From: Halobacteriales archaeon QS_4_62_28
Lineage (GTDB): Archaea > Halobacteriota > Halobacteria > Halobacteriales > Haloarculaceae
Assembly (NCBI GenBank): GCA_003021685.1
Contig: PXRO01000025.1
Location: 1-40,741, forward strand
Reading direction: 5' to 3'
Length of the DNA: 40,741 nucleotides
Shown: in pieces, positions 24,945 through 33,478 of the stretch
How the letters are laid out: each line of letters opens with the position of its first letter
How positions within the stretch are numbered: the stretch's first letter is position 1
The notes under the pieces: model-generated
What the model saw: the letters and a program-made list of their open reading frames with translations, nothing else
Database searches by the model: none
What the model was told of the DNA's origin: nothing
Made by a program: the position numbers and the translations under genes

Positions 24945-25865
24945 ATGACAAATTCGGCAGCACAGCCCGGCTATGGTGACCGTCGGGTACTGATTCTCAA
25001 TCCCGAATCAGGGAGTGCAGACCATGGCCAGCGAGTTCGATCGTTGGCCAGAGAACGAGGGTTCGACGTCCGAATCACCGAGTCTGCCGAGGATATCGTC
25101 GAAACTGCTGCTGACGCCGCGCCGACGGTAGATGTTCTCGCCGCGGCCGGCGGTGATGGAACGATCACTCGCGCTGCCAGGGGGATCGACCGGGCAGACG
25201 CCCTCGACGACACCCTGTTTGGGGTGGTGCCGGCCGGGACTGGCAACAACTTCGCAGAGAACATCGGCGTCGTGAACATCGATGAGGCGTTCGAGATCAT
25301 TGCCAGTGGCGAGCGACGGCGAATCGACATCGGGATCGTCAACGACGAACCGTTCTTGAACTCCGTTGTCACCGGCCTGACTGCCGAGTCGAGTGCGAAT
25401 ACCGATCCAGCGGCCAAAGAGCGCTGGGGCGTCCTCGCCTACGTCATACAGACACTACAGACCGCCGCCGAGTTCGCCGGACTCGAAATGACGATCCGTC
25501 AGGAAGACGAGACGATCCGGGACGTGACTGCCAGTATCGTTCTCGTTGGCAACGGACGGCGGTTTCCGCTGGGGGGTGAAAGTCAGGCCGATATGGAAGA
25601 CGGTTTGCTCGACGTGACGGTCATCAAGGACGCTTCGGTACTCGAACACGTCGGCGAATCACTGCTTTCCAGGCTGGGTGAGCGCACAAACGAGAACGTC
25701 GAGCGGTTCAAAACGCCAGAACTGGAGGTGCGAATCGAGGGAAAGCCCGACTCGATCAGCATCGACGGAGAGATACTGACAGCGCCGACGCTTGCTCTTC
25801 ACGTCCGGGAGAAAACGCTCTGGCTGCCCGTCGGAGACGAGTACGAACCCGAGCCCGACGTGTGA
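24945..25865 (+). CDS. Diacylglycerol kinase-like lipid kinase (DAGK catalytic domain)
   Basis: A 306-residue protein. The nucleotide-binding GGDGT motif is at 69-73 in AAAGGDGTITRAARG, followed by VVPAGTGNNFAENI (95-107), which is typical of DgkB/YegS/LCB5-type kinases. The C-terminal beta-sandwich includes LVGNGRRFPLGG and the closing SISIDGEIL. It should phosphorylate a lipid headgroup or diacylglycerol-like lipid at the membrane face; the exact substrate is unknown. The ATG at 24945 is chosen from the family start and the TATA-like element 26 bases upstream. The idi-like gene follows 46 bases later, possibly in the same transcript. Confidence 0.9.
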   Translation: MTNSAAQPGYGDRRVLILNPESGSADHGQRVRSLARERGFDVRITESAEDIVETAADAAPTVDVLAAAGGDGTITRAARGIDRADALDDTLFGVVPAGTGNNFAENIGVVNIDEAFEIIASGERRRIDIGIVNDEPFLNSVVTGLTAESSANTDPAAKERWGVLAYVIQTLQTAAEFAGLEMTIRQEDETIRDVTASIVLVGNGRRFPLGGESQADMEDGLLDVTVIKDASVLEHVGESLLSRLGERTNENVERFKTPELEVRIEGKPDSISIDGEILTAPTLALHVREKTLWLPVGDEYEPEPDV

Positions 25866-25911
25866 GGACGCAGTCGAAGGGCGTAAGGCGGGCTCTCCCA
25901 ATGAAGCAGAC

Positions 25912-26466
25912 ATGGACGACGAAGTGGACCACGAGAACGCCCTCCAGGACGTTATCGCCGTCGACGGGAACGACGAATCACAGGGGACGGTCAACCGACT
26001 CGACGCCCACACCGGGGACGGGATCCGCCACCGGGCCTTCACTGCGCTGCTGTTCGACGAGGAAGGCCGGATCCTGCTGGCCCAGCGCGCCCACGACAAA
26101 CGCCTCTGGGACACCCACTGGGACGGGACCGTCGCCTCCCACCCAGTCGAGGGCCAGACGCAGGTCGAGGCAACCCGTGAGCGACTCGGAGAGGAACTGG
26201 GCATCACGCCCGACCAGTACGACGACCTGCGCGTGACAGACAGTTTCGAGTACAAACGCTACTACGAGAACGCGGGCGTCGAGTGGGAAGTCTGCTCGGT
26301 CCTGCAGGCGACACTGACCGATACGTCTATCGAGCGCGACCCCGAGGAGGTCGGCGGCCTCATGTGGGTCCCCTACGACGACCTCCACGCGAATCCCGAA
26401 TACTACCGGCAACTCCGCCTGTGCCCGTGGTTCGAGATTGCAATGCGTCGGGATACCGAGCAGTGA
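25912..26466 (+). CDS. idi: Nudix protein of the isopentenyl-diphosphate isomerase type
   Basis: A 184-residue cytoplasmic protein resembling type 1 isopentenyl diphosphate isomerase, which interconverts IPP and DMAPP for archaeal lipids. Compared with E. coli Idi, the metal ligands match: H33, H40, H77, E124 and E126 (E. coli H25, H32, H69, E114, E116). The Nudix box lies near VEGQTQVEATRERLGEELGI. However, the residue equivalent to the catalytic Cys67 is Ala75, in TVASHP. The reaction may therefore differ or be handled otherwise. The start ATG is at 25912; the frame continues upstream without similarity. The gene symbol is given for family membership, not proven activity. Confidence 0.82.
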   Translation: MDDEVDHENALQDVIAVDGNDESQGTVNRLDAHTGDGIRHRAFTALLFDEEGRILLAQRAHDKRLWDTHWDGTVASHPVEGQTQVEATRERLGEELGITPDQYDDLRVTDSFEYKRYYENAGVEWEVCSVLQATLTDTSIERDPEEVGGLMWVPYDDLHANPEYYRQLRLCPWFEIAMRRDTEQ

Positions 26467-26494
26467 ACAGTGGCGGATATCGCCACAGGCAGTA

Positions 26495-26818
26495 TCAACT
26501 GGAGCGAGACCGGATCGCAGACCAGACAGCGACGGCCCCGAGCAGGAAGGCCGGGAGGAGTGGCAAGACGAGATAGGCATCCCTGAGTGTCAGTCCGACC
26601 GACGCGACGAGGTTCCGGGCCATCGGGAGACTCAGCAACGCGGCCGGAACGACGAGAAACGCAAAGACGACCGTCGCCACCAGCGTCCATCCCCGCCAGT
26701 CGAACTCGGTGTCGCCGGTCGAGTGGGTCGGCGGTTCGCCGCTGGGTCTGTGTACGTATCCCTCGTCGCCGTCACTCTCCGGCGAGTCACCAGTCGGTTC
26801 GGTCACATCGCTACTCAT
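26495..26818 (-). CDS. Small membrane protein with acidic N-terminus
   Basis: A 107-residue protein. The first ~40 residues are acidic and Ser/Pro-rich (MSSDVTEPTGDSPESDGDEG). Two hydrophobic helices follow (about 44-64 and 80-101), ending in the basic tail AIRSRSS. I do not recognise a family. It overlaps the upstream small gene by 8 bases, with ATGAGTAG holding both the start of this gene and the stop of the other, so the two are translationally coupled. It is convergent with the idi-like gene. Confidence 0.7.
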   Translation of the reverse strand: MSSDVTEPTGDSPESDGDEGYVHRPSGEPPTHSTGDTEFDWRGWTLVATVVFAFLVVPAALLSLPMARNLVASVGLTLRDAYLVLPLLPAFLLGAVAVWSAIRSRSS

Positions 26819-27038
26819 CGACGCTCTCCTCGTGCTCGCTGTCCGGGACGACGACCACCTCACCGGGACCGGCCATCTTCGAGCCGACGACTGAGGGCTG
26901 AGTGCGGAAGATGCGGTCGATGTTCGTCTCGGGTCGCCTGTTGGTCGTTGCGCCATAGGTGAGTAGTCGGCCACCGTGGGCGAGACTCCACAGGGACTGT
27001 TGACGCGTCCCGCGGTCGGCGAACTGGACAGCATCCAT
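26811..27038 (-). CDS. Small hypothetical protein coupled to a membrane protein
   Basis: A 75-residue hydrophilic protein (MDAVQFADRGTRQQSL at its start, then KMAGPGEVVVVPDSEHEESVDE at its end in the minus-strand frame). No membrane segment or metal site is visible and I do not recognise a family. Its TAG stop lies within the start region of the downstream membrane protein gene, which suggests a two-gene operon and perhaps a joint role. A T-rich TATA-like stretch sits about 25 bases upstream of the ATG. Confidence 0.65.
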   Translation of the reverse strand: MDAVQFADRGTRQQSLWSLAHGGRLLTYGATTNRRPETNIDRIFRTQPSVVGSKMAGPGEVVVVPDSEHEESVDE

Positions 27039-27069
27039 GCCCGACGGTCAGGACAGCAGCGGCAAAACC

Positions 27070-27225
27070 CTACGGGTTCGGTGCCACAGGACTGATGTCG
27101 AGCATCGTGACATTGTGACCCGTTTCGTCGGTGTGCGAATCGCATGCTGACTCTGCCCTTGACCTGCTGTCGTACATACCCTCTTCGGGACATTCGTGAC
27201 AAACGACGTGAAACGCATCTCCCAT
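27070..27225 (-). CDS. Small CxxC zinc-ribbon-like protein
   Basis: A 51-residue protein. VVCHECPEEGMYDSRSRAESACDSHTDETGH contains CHEC, a further Cys and two His residues, which could bind zinc. Haloarchaea have many such one-domain proteins of unknown function. The ATG at 27225 is preferred: a TTAAG box lies about 27 bases upstream, whereas the open frame further up carries the promoter. It is divergent from moaB. Confidence 0.75.
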   Translation of the reverse strand: MGDAFHVVCHECPEEGMYDSRSRAESACDSHTDETGHNVTMLDISPVAPNP

Positions 27226-27274
27226 ACCCCCTATGCTTCCTTCTGCCGACTTAATGATTTTGGTTTGAGAACAC

Positions 27275-27298
27275 AAAACAAACGAAAATCAACAAAAA
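27275..27298. other. Phased A-tracts between divergent genes
   Basis: A4 at 27275, A4 at 27285 and A5 at 27294 recur about every 9.5-10 bases, with an A3 between the first two. Such phasing predicts intrinsic DNA bending. The stretch lies between the zinc-ribbon gene and moaB and contrasts with the GC-rich surroundings. Confidence 0.45.
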
Positions 27299-27351
27299 CC
27301 GTCATCCACAGAACGCAGGTGGCTTTTCTGCCAGCGCTGTGTAGCCAGCGT

Positions 27352-27945
27352 ATGGTCGATTTCCAGTCCCGCAAGCGTCGAACCAGGGATCGCGACGACG
27401 AAACGGACGATGAGACGACGACTCGGTCACCGGACGAGGAGAGTGCGGCCGCCAGCGACGACGGGGGTGGGGCCGATACGGAGGCCGGCGTCGCCGTCGT
27501 CACCGTCTCGGACGGGCATTCGGACGGAGACGACCCCGTCGGTGAAGCGATCATCGAGGCACTGGCAAACCACACGGTGGTGACCCGAAAGCGACTGAAC
27601 AGCGACCACGACAGCGTCCGGCAGACCGTCGACGCACTGGTCGGCCGGGGCGATGTCGACGCCGTCGTCATCGCCGGCGGCACCGGGGTCGGACCACGCG
27701 ACGTGACAGTCGAGGCCGTCTATCCGCTTTTCGAGACGGCACTCCCCGGCTTTGGCGAACTGTTCCGCCGCCAGTACTACGAGACGGTCGGCACCGACGT
27801 CATCGAGTCACGAGCGACCGCTGGGATCGCCGATGGGGTCCCGGTCTTCTGTCTGCCCGGTGAGGTCGATGGAGCACGGCTCGGGACCAGTGAGATCGTC
27901 ACCGAACAAGTCGGTCGACTGGGGGACAGCGGCGAATCCGAGTAG
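27352..27945 (+). CDS. moaB: MoaB/MogA-family molybdenum cofactor protein
   Basis: A 197-residue protein whose family adenylylates molybdopterin before metal insertion. The molybdopterin-binding motif is GGTGVGPRDVTVEAV (109-123). Preceding VAVVTVSDG and following LPGFGELFRRQYYETVGTDVIESRATAGI fit the MogA/MoaB fold. An N-terminal ~45-residue acidic, Ser/Asp-rich extension is likely disordered. The ATG at 27352 is set by a TATA-like CTTTTC about 24-30 bases upstream and by the family start. Downstream, 37 bases separate it from an MBL-fold gene on the same strand. Confidence 0.92.
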   Translation: MVDFQSRKRRTRDRDDETDDETTTRSPDEESAAASDDGGGADTEAGVAVVTVSDGHSDGDDPVGEAIIEALANHTVVTRKRLNSDHDSVRQTVDALVGRGDVDAVVIAGGTGVGPRDVTVEAVYPLFETALPGFGELFRRQYYETVGTDVIESRATAGIADGVPVFCLPGEVDGARLGTSEIVTEQVGRLGDSGESE

Positions 27946-27982
27946 GCCCAACTGATTTGCGCCTTCGTGGAGAACGCAGTGT

Positions 27983-28678
27983 ATGGTCACACCCCTCGCT
28001 GACGGTATCTGGTGGTACGACCTCGGCGGCGTCAACGCGTACCTGATCGACGAGAGCGTCGTCAAGTCGAATGACGTGTCTGGCGTGACACTCGTCGACG
28101 CCGGAATGCCCTGGCACGGTAGTCGTCTGATCGGTGGCATCGCCGACGCGGGATACGACCTGAGCGACATCGAGCGAATTCTCCTGACCCACTACGATTT
28201 CGATCACGCGGGTGGACTGGCCGACCTCGACGGCCTCGACGCGACCATCTACGTGGGAGCCGCGGACGCGCCACTGGTCACCGGTGACCGGCGACCGCCG
28301 TGGCACAACCACAAGGGTCTGTTCCAGCGTGCTCTCGGCGGGTTCGTCTCGCCGCCAACCAATCCTGTCGAGTGTGTAACCGACGGCGACGAAGTCGGCA
28401 GTTTCACTGTCTACGAGACGTCGGGTCACACGCCCGGCCACGCGGCCTACGTCAGCGAGGCGCTCTCGGCGGGATTGCTGGGAGATCTGGTGGGTGAATC
28501 TGGCGGGTCGCTGCAACCATCGTCGTGGGCGCTCAGCTACGACCCCGAAGCGGTGACCGGGAGCATCAAAGACCTTGCCGACCGCAGTCCGTCGTTCGAA
28601 GTAGCTGGCATGGGCCACGGAGTCCCATTTAAACGTGAGGGATCCGACCGGCTGGATCGACTCGCTGCCCGGCTCTGA
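27983..28678 (+). CDS. MBL-fold metallo-hydrolase
   Basis: A 231-residue cytoplasmic protein of the metallo-beta-lactamase fold. The metal motif reads THYDFDHAGG (69-78), giving the HxDxDH variant with H70, D72, D74 and H75 instead of the common HxHxDH. Further metal residues are in SGHTPGHAAY (H149, H153) and GDLVGE (D168), with a late His in GMGHGVPF. The enzyme could be a thioesterase, lactonase or glyoxalase-like; the substrate is unknown. It follows moaB closely and may be co-transcribed. A T5/T4 stretch about 45-58 bases after the stop is a likely terminator. Confidence 0.9.
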   Translation: MVTPLADGIWWYDLGGVNAYLIDESVVKSNDVSGVTLVDAGMPWHGSRLIGGIADAGYDLSDIERILLTHYDFDHAGGLADLDGLDATIYVGAADAPLVTGDRRPPWHNHKGLFQRALGGFVSPPTNPVECVTDGDEVGSFTVYETSGHTPGHAAYVSEALSAGLLGDLVGESGGSLQPSSWALSYDPEAVTGSIKDLADRSPSFEVAGMGHGVPFKREGSDRLDRLAARL

Positions 28679-28722
28679 TCGGCGCTCGGCCGGAGCCACT
28701 CACTGTACGTCCGCGACTGTCG

Positions 28723-28736
28723 TTTTTGGCGGTTTT
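28723..28736 (+). terminator. T-rich terminator after the MBL gene
   Basis: T5 (28723-28727) and T4 (28733-28736) runs lie 45-58 bases after the stop at 28678, a usual arrangement for archaeal termination. Confidence 0.4.
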
Positions 28737-28843
28737 GAACGTTCTCTAGAGGATTTAAACCGAATAAAGAGACGAAAATCCCCGCGAAGTGTACTCAACC
28801 GCTTCGGGGTATTAAGTGGTAGTACCCACACGGTCCAGGTGCA

Positions 28844-29794
28844 ATGTTCGACGAACCCACTACCCGACGCACGGTCCTCAAATCCGCTGGCGCGGCCCTC
28901 GCCGCCGCCGCGGTCCCCGCAAGTGCACAGGCTGGCAGTGACTGGACTGCCGTCGAGTCGCCGACCGGCAACACGCTCTCGGACGTGGAGTACACGTCTG
29001 CAGGCGCGTACGCCGTCGGCGGTGGTGGTGTCGTCATCGAGCGCACGGCAACGAGCTGGCGAAAGGTGCTGGACGGCGGCCCGACCGGCAACGGAAACGA
29101 CCTCTACGGTGCCGACGTGACCGACGACGGCAAGCGCCTCTGGTTCGTCGGTGCCTCTGGCGCAATCGGTGAGTACGACGTGGAATCCGGCGTCCTCAGC
29201 GATCACTCCGCACCCATGGACGTGACCAACAACTTCAACGACGTGTCGGTCACGGGTGAGGCCGGCAGCGCGAACGTTTACGTGGCCGGCGACTCGGGCA
29301 AGATGTACTATAGCTTCGAGAACGGCGAGACCGGTAGCTGGGAGGACGTGACGCCGGCCTCCGGGTCGGCGATCAACGCCGTCGACTTCTTCGACGACCG
29401 GTCGGGCCACATCGTCGACGGCAACCAGACAGTGCTGTACACGAAAGACGGAACGACCTGGGACAAACTCGGCATCGAGAACGCCGACTACAACTTCTAC
29501 GGCGTCGACTCCGATGGCTTCGACGACGTGTGGGTCTCCGGCGGTGGCGGTTCGATCTACCGCTGGAACGGCAGCGAGTGGCGACGCGCAGACAACGGTG
29601 ATGCCGGCCTCCGTGACGTGGAAATCGAGAGCGGCGAGGGTCTCACCGTCGGCGGTGGCGGTGCAGTGTTCGACCGCGACGCCGGCGATGGCTGGGCCCA
29701 AGAGCAGACCCCGACCGGCGCGAACCTGAAGGGAGTCGTCAGGGGCGACGTCGATATCGCCGTGGGCGCTGGCGGATCGATCATCGAGCGATAG
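28844..29794 (+). CDS. Tat-exported beta-propeller (Ycf48/BNR-like) protein
   Basis: A 316-residue secreted protein. The N-terminus has a twin-arginine signal (TTRRTVLKSAGAALAAAAVP, then SAQA as a likely cleavage site near residue 30). No Cys lipobox is seen. The mature part consists of repeats of about 40-50 residues with recurring patterns such as AVGGGGVVIERTATSWRKVLDG, VYVAGDSGKMYYSFENGETGSWEDV and VWVSGGGGSIYRWNGSEWRRA, as in Ycf48/BNR propellers. A role in assembly or binding outside the cell is possible, but no ligand is known. A TATTAAG box lies about 30 bases before the ATG. Confidence 0.88.
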   Translation: MFDEPTTRRTVLKSAGAALAAAAVPASAQAGSDWTAVESPTGNTLSDVEYTSAGAYAVGGGGVVIERTATSWRKVLDGGPTGNGNDLYGADVTDDGKRLWFVGASGAIGEYDVESGVLSDHSAPMDVTNNFNDVSVTGEAGSANVYVAGDSGKMYYSFENGETGSWEDVTPASGSAINAVDFFDDRSGHIVDGNQTVLYTKDGTTWDKLGIENADYNFYGVDSDGFDDVWVSGGGGSIYRWNGSEWRRADNGDAGLRDVEIESGEGLTVGGGGAVFDRDAGDGWAQEQTPTGANLKGVVRGDVDIAVGAGGSIIER

Positions 29795-29908
29795 CAATCG
29801 CGTCTCGTTCGTCGAGACGGCCCGCGAGCAATCGGGAGGCGACGATACCACCCACCAAACAATATTGCCGTGCTACTTATTAGCATGGAGTCCGGACCAG
29901 CAGATGCG

Positions 29909-30178
29909 ATGGCGGTTCAGATGACCCCCCCAGACGGGTGGCACCGGGCAAGTGCGACCCATCGCGACCGAAAGTATACGTCGGCGACGCCAGTCGCCTT
30001 CGAGCACGACTCGACCGGACGACGGATCGAGATCGTGCCGACGCTGATGCTGGCACCGGGCGACGACGAGGAGTGGCAGATTCGTGAGGTACACAACGAC
30101 GTAACGCTCGTTCTCGGCAGTGCGGACGATAGAAAGAACGCGTTAGCGATAGCCAGGGAGGCGATGCAGGGCCACTAG
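29909..30178 (+). CDS. Small hypothetical protein
   Basis: An 89-residue hydrophilic protein (97 residues if the ATG at 29885 is used). It includes PPDGWHRASATHRDRKYTS, a strand-rich middle (RRIEIVPTLMLAP) and a helical end (DRKNALAIAREAMQG). I do not recognise a family. The ATG at 29909 is preferred because CTTATTAG (29875-29882) lies about 27-34 bases upstream and the eight codons before it have low third-position GC. Its stop overlaps the stop of the convergent DUF7126 gene. Confidence 0.65.
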   Translation: MAVQMTPPDGWHRASATHRDRKYTSATPVAFEHDSTGRRIEIVPTLMLAPGDDEEWQIREVHNDVTLVLGSADDRKNALAIAREAMQGH

Positions 30179-30486
30179 AGTTCTTCGGCGACGGCCGCGG
30201 GATCCAGCAACTGTGGATCGACGACCAGATCCGTCTGTCGGCTGGCGAAATCCGGCAGCGACCCCTCGGCGTACGCGACGACCCGGACCTCCGGATTGAG
30301 GTCCTTCGCGACGGCAATGGCGGTCGCCTGTTCGAAATCGGTCAGGAGGAACACGTCGGCCTCGTGGATCCCCGCTTCTTCGAGTCCGGGACGGTTCCCG
30401 ATCAGTGCTTTCGAAACCGTGTGACCAGCGGTGTCGACCGCGGCTGCGATCCCCGTTTCGTCCGGGCCGGCGATGACGACGTTCAT
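30175..30486 (-). CDS. DUF7126 family protein
   Basis: A 103-residue haloarchaeal protein with a Rossmann-like start (MNVVIAGPDETGIAAAVDTAGHTV) and alternating strands and helices (ADVFLLTDFEQATAIAVAKDLNPEVRVVAYAEG). It resembles a nucleotide-binding or receiver-like half-domain. Relatives are sometimes labelled CTP synthetase, probably only because they sit beside pyrG. The function is unknown. The ATG at 30486 gives the glycine motif its usual lead. It lies downstream of pyrG and guaAb on the same strand, 158 bases after guaAb. Confidence 0.85.
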   Translation of the reverse strand: MNVVIAGPDETGIAAAVDTAGHTVSKALIGNRPGLEEAGIHEADVFLLTDFEQATAIAVAKDLNPEVRVVAYAEGSLPDFASRQTDLVVDPQLLDPAAVAEEL

Positions 30487-30644
30487 GATACTCGGCCTGA
30501 CGGCTCCCCGCGGCTTGTGTCTCACGGTCCGTGGTGACCACCGGAGCGGCGGCTCAGATGTAGGGAACGGCGAGCAAGTACGCCCCCGCCCCGGTCGCAG
30601 CGACGCCGGACGTAGTCACGTCGTCGGGTCCCGAGAGCCGGATG

Positions 30645-31562
30645 TCACTCGTACTCGATAGTCGCCGGTGGCTTGTGCGTCACGTCGTAGACGACGCGAG
30701 CGACGGTTTCGTGGGAACCAGTGATCCGCGACTGAATACGCTGGAGCGTCTCCCAGTCGATCTCCTGTGCGCGGGCGGTCATGCCGTCGCGGGACTCGAC
30801 CGAACGGACGGCGACGACCCACCCGTGAACGCGGTTGTCGCCCTTGACGCCGGTGGCCTTGCCGATGACCGCCGCCAGTGCCTGCCAGGGGTCGTACGCT
30901 TCGAGTTCGTCCTCGACGACGTGGTTGGCCTCGCGGGCGACTTCGAGTTTCTCCTCGGTGACTTCGCCGATGATGCGAACGGCCAGTCCCGGGCCGGGGA
31001 AGGGCATCCGCTCGGAGATGATCTCCTCCAAGTCGAGTGCGCGGGCGACCTCGCGGACCTCGTCCTTGTAGAGGTCACGCATCGGTTCGACGATACCCTC
31101 GAAGTCGACGACTTCAGGGAGGCCACCGACGTTGTGGTGGGACTTGATCGTCCCCTCGCTCTCGATCCGGTCGGGGTAGATGGTCCCCTGAACGAGGTAG
31201 TCGGCGTCGACGTCTCTCGCGACGGTCTCGAACTCCCTGATGAACTGCTCGCCGATGACGTGGCGCTTCTCTTCGGGGTCGGTCTCGCCGCCCAGAGCGT
31301 CGAGAAAGCGGTCCTGTGCTTCTACGATCCGTAGCGAGTCCATGTAACCGAAGGTCTCGCGGATCTCGTCGGTCTCGCCCTTGCGCATCAACCCGGTGTC
31401 GACGTACACTGCCGTCAACTGATCGCCGATGGCCTCGTAGGCCAGCGCGGCTGCCGTCGAGGAGTCGACGCCGCCAGACAGGGCGATGACGGCATTCTTG
31501 TCGCCGATAGCCTCGGCGATTTCGTCCGTCGCCTCGGGGATGAACGATTCGACGTCGACCAT
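30645..31562 (-). CDS. guaAb: GMP synthase PP-ATPase subunit
   Basis: The synthetase half of the two-part archaeal GMP synthase. It adenylylates XMP and aminates it with ammonia from the separate GuaAa glutaminase, which is not in this window. The protein is 305 residues. The pyrophosphatase P-loop is SGGVDS (29-34), and the family sequences [39 protein letters not shown] and the closing [13 protein letters not shown] are present. Its ATG shares one base with the pyrG stop (TGATG), so the two genes are translationally coupled. Confidence 0.96.
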   Translation of the reverse strand: MVDVESFIPEATDEIAEAIGDKNAVIALSGGVDSSTAAALAYEAIGDQLTAVYVDTGLMRKGETDEIRETFGYMDSLRIVEAQDRFLDALGGETDPEEKRHVIGEQFIREFETVARDVDADYLVQGTIYPDRIESEGTIKSHHNVGGLPEVVDFEGIVEPMRDLYKDEVREVARALDLEEIISERMPFPGPGLAVRIIGEVTEEKLEVAREANHVVEDELEAYDPWQALAAVIGKATGVKGDNRVHGWVVAVRSVESRDGMTARAQEIDWETLQRIQSRITGSHETVARVVYDVTHKPPATIEYE

Positions 31563-33220
31563 CAGTGGCTCACCCCCGTCTCGGCAGCACTGTCTGCGGT
31601 CTGGGCGTCGAGAACGGCCTCGACGAGGCCGACGAACGGCGGGCTAGCACGGGTCGGTCGCGAGCGGAACTCGGGGTGGAACTGTGTCCCGATGAAGTAA
31701 GGATGATCCGGCAGTTCGAGTATCTCCATACGATTGTCTGCACGCCCCGAGAAGGTCATCCCTTCGGCTTCGAGTCGGTCGATGTACTCGGGGTTGACCT
31801 CGTATCGGTGACGGTGGCGCTCGGTACAGGACGTGCTACTGTACAGTTCGTGGGCGAGCGTCCCGGGCTTGATGTCGGTCTCGTGGGCACCGAGTCGCAT
31901 CGTCCCACCCATGTCCTCGACCTCGTACTGCTCGGGCAGGATGTCGATGACAGGATGGGGCGTGTCCTCGTCGAGTTCCGCCGAATGTGCGCCCTCCAGT
32001 CCGAGCACGTTGCGCGCGAACTCGACGACGGCCATCTGGAAGCCAAGGCAGAGTCCGAGGAAGGGAACGTCGCGGTCGCGAGCGTAGCGGATGGCCTCGA
32101 TTTTGCCCTGTGTCCCGCGAGAGCCGAAGCCGCCGGGAACGATGATGGCGTCGGCGTCGTGGAGTCGGTCGGTGTGGTGGTCGCTCATCTCGTCGGAGTC
32201 GACCCAGTCGACGGTGACCTCGACGTTCGTCTCCAGACCGGCGTGTTTCAGCGACTCGTGGACGGACATGTAGGCGTCCTCCAGATCGTATTTGCCCACG
32301 AGAGCAATGTTGACTTCGCCCGTCGTCTCCTGAGTGACCAGTTCCCGCCAGCGGTTTTCCCGTTGCTCGGGCGGGAGCGCCTCGCTGGCGATGTCGAGTT
32401 GCTTCATGACGTACTCGTCTAAGCCCTCCTCCTCGACTATCAGCGGGACGTGGTAGATGTCGGCCACGTCGGGGTTCGAGAAGACGGCCTCCGTGGGTAC
32501 GTCACAGAACAGTGCGATTTTCTCGCGGGTGTCGATGTCGAGTTTGTCCTCACACCGGCCCACGAGAATGTCTGGCTGGAGCCCAATCGAGCGCAGTTCC
32601 TTGACGCTGTGCTGGGTCGGCTTGGTCTTTTGTTCGCCGTTCTTCGAGTAGGGAACGAGGGTGACGTGGGCAAAGAGAATGTCGTCGTCGTCCTCCTCGT
32701 GGGCGAACTGGCGGAGCGCTTCCAGGTAGGGCATCCCCTCGATGTCACCCACAGTGCCCCCGACCTCGATGATACAGACGTCGTTGCCCGTGGCGGCCTC
32801 GCGAATGCGTCGCTTGATGTCGTCGGTGATGTGCGGGATGATCTGGACGGTTTTGCCCAGGTAGTCGCCAGCGCGCTCGTTCTCGATGACGTGCTGGTAA
32901 GTCTTGCCCGTCGTGATATTATGATCGAACGTCATGTCCTCGTCGAGGAACCGCTCGTAGTTCCCCAGGTCGAGGTCGACCTCCCCACCGTCCTTGAGCA
33001 CGTACACCTCGCCGTGCTGGAACGGGTTCATCGTCCCGGCGTCGACGTTGAGATACGGATCGATTTTCACCGCGGTCACGTCGAACCCGGCGTTTTTGAG
33101 CAACCGCCCTGTGCTGGCGGCTGTGATCCCCTTGCCCAGCCCGGACATCACACCACCCGTTACGAAAATGAACTTCCGACCCAGTTCCGGGTCGTACTCC
33201 GTCTCAGGTTCCGTCGGCAT
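31562..33220 (-). CDS. pyrG: CTP synthase
   Basis: It converts UTP to CTP using glutamine and ATP. The protein is 552 residues: an N-terminal amidoligase domain beginning [24 protein letters not shown] (about 18-41) and a C-terminal glutaminase domain with catalytic C391 in FLGLCLGFQ and the His/Glu pair in [12 protein letters not shown]. The start [10 protein letters not shown] (33220) is supported by a TTTTCAC box about 27 bases upstream preceded by CGAAAC. The longer frame extends into the tandem palindromic repeat and is rejected. It heads a coupled pyrG-guaAb operon. Confidence 0.97.
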   Translation of the reverse strand: MPTEPETEYDPELGRKFIFVTGGVMSGLGKGITAASTGRLLKNAGFDVTAVKIDPYLNVDAGTMNPFQHGEVYVLKDGGEVDLDLGNYERFLDEDMTFDHNITTGKTYQHVIENERAGDYLGKTVQIIPHITDDIKRRIREAATGNDVCIIEVGGTVGDIEGMPYLEALRQFAHEEDDDDILFAHVTLVPYSKNGEQKTKPTQHSVKELRSIGLQPDILVGRCEDKLDIDTREKIALFCDVPTEAVFSNPDVADIYHVPLIVEEEGLDEYVMKQLDIASEALPPEQRENRWRELVTQETTGEVNIALVGKYDLEDAYMSVHESLKHAGLETNVEVTVDWVDSDEMSDHHTDRLHDADAIIVPGGFGSRGTQGKIEAIRYARDRDVPFLGLCLGFQMAVVEFARNVLGLEGAHSAELDEDTPHPVIDILPEQYEVEDMGGTMRLGAHETDIKPGTLAHELYSSTSCTERHRHRYEVNPEYIDRLEAEGMTFSGRADNRMEILELPDHPYFIGTQFHPEFRSRPTRASPPFVGLVEAVLDAQTADSAAETGVSH

Positions 33221-33261
33221 ACCCACGGTGCGCCGTGTGTAGTGAAAACCGTTTCGGGACA

Positions 33262-33428
33262 AGCGAGGCCGACCGCAGGGAGGCCTCGAAAATGCGAGCG
33301 GGAGCGGAGCGACACGCGAGCAGTCAGAGCGAGGGGCGCGGCGACCAGCGGGAGCCGCGGTCCTCGAAAATGCGAGCGGTGTAACCGCGAGCAATCAGAG
33401 CGAGGCCGACCGCAGGGAGGCCTCGAAA
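33262..33428. repeat. Tandem palindromic repeat between pyrG and an aldo-keto reductase gene
   Basis: Units of 66-71 bases begin with AGCGAGG at 33262, 33328 and 33399 (the last incomplete). The first 30 bases of units 1 and 3 are identical (33262-33291 and 33399-33428). Each unit has a stem CGAGG.../...CCTCG, and units 1 and 2 continue with TCGAAAATGCGAGCGG. The stem interior in unit 2 differs, but its ends still pair. Confidence 0.75.
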
Positions 33429-33478
33429 GCAGACGCATTCATAGTGATTTTTCACGTACGGTAGAGAACGGGGACAGT

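Noticed and set aside
30554..30643. Small minus-strand ORF between guaAb and DUF7126 ending in AGAYLLAVPYI
   Set aside because: Codon use looks coding-like, but the only possible start is an internal GTG that would leave about 20 residues, so it is not supported.
33262..33428. CRISPR array
   Set aside because: Units are 66-71 bases with similar interiors and no distinct spacers; this is a palindromic tandem repeat.
32450..33478. Upstream in-frame extension of the aldo-keto reductase
   Set aside because: It runs antisense to pyrG and through the tandem repeat; the family start is at 33479.
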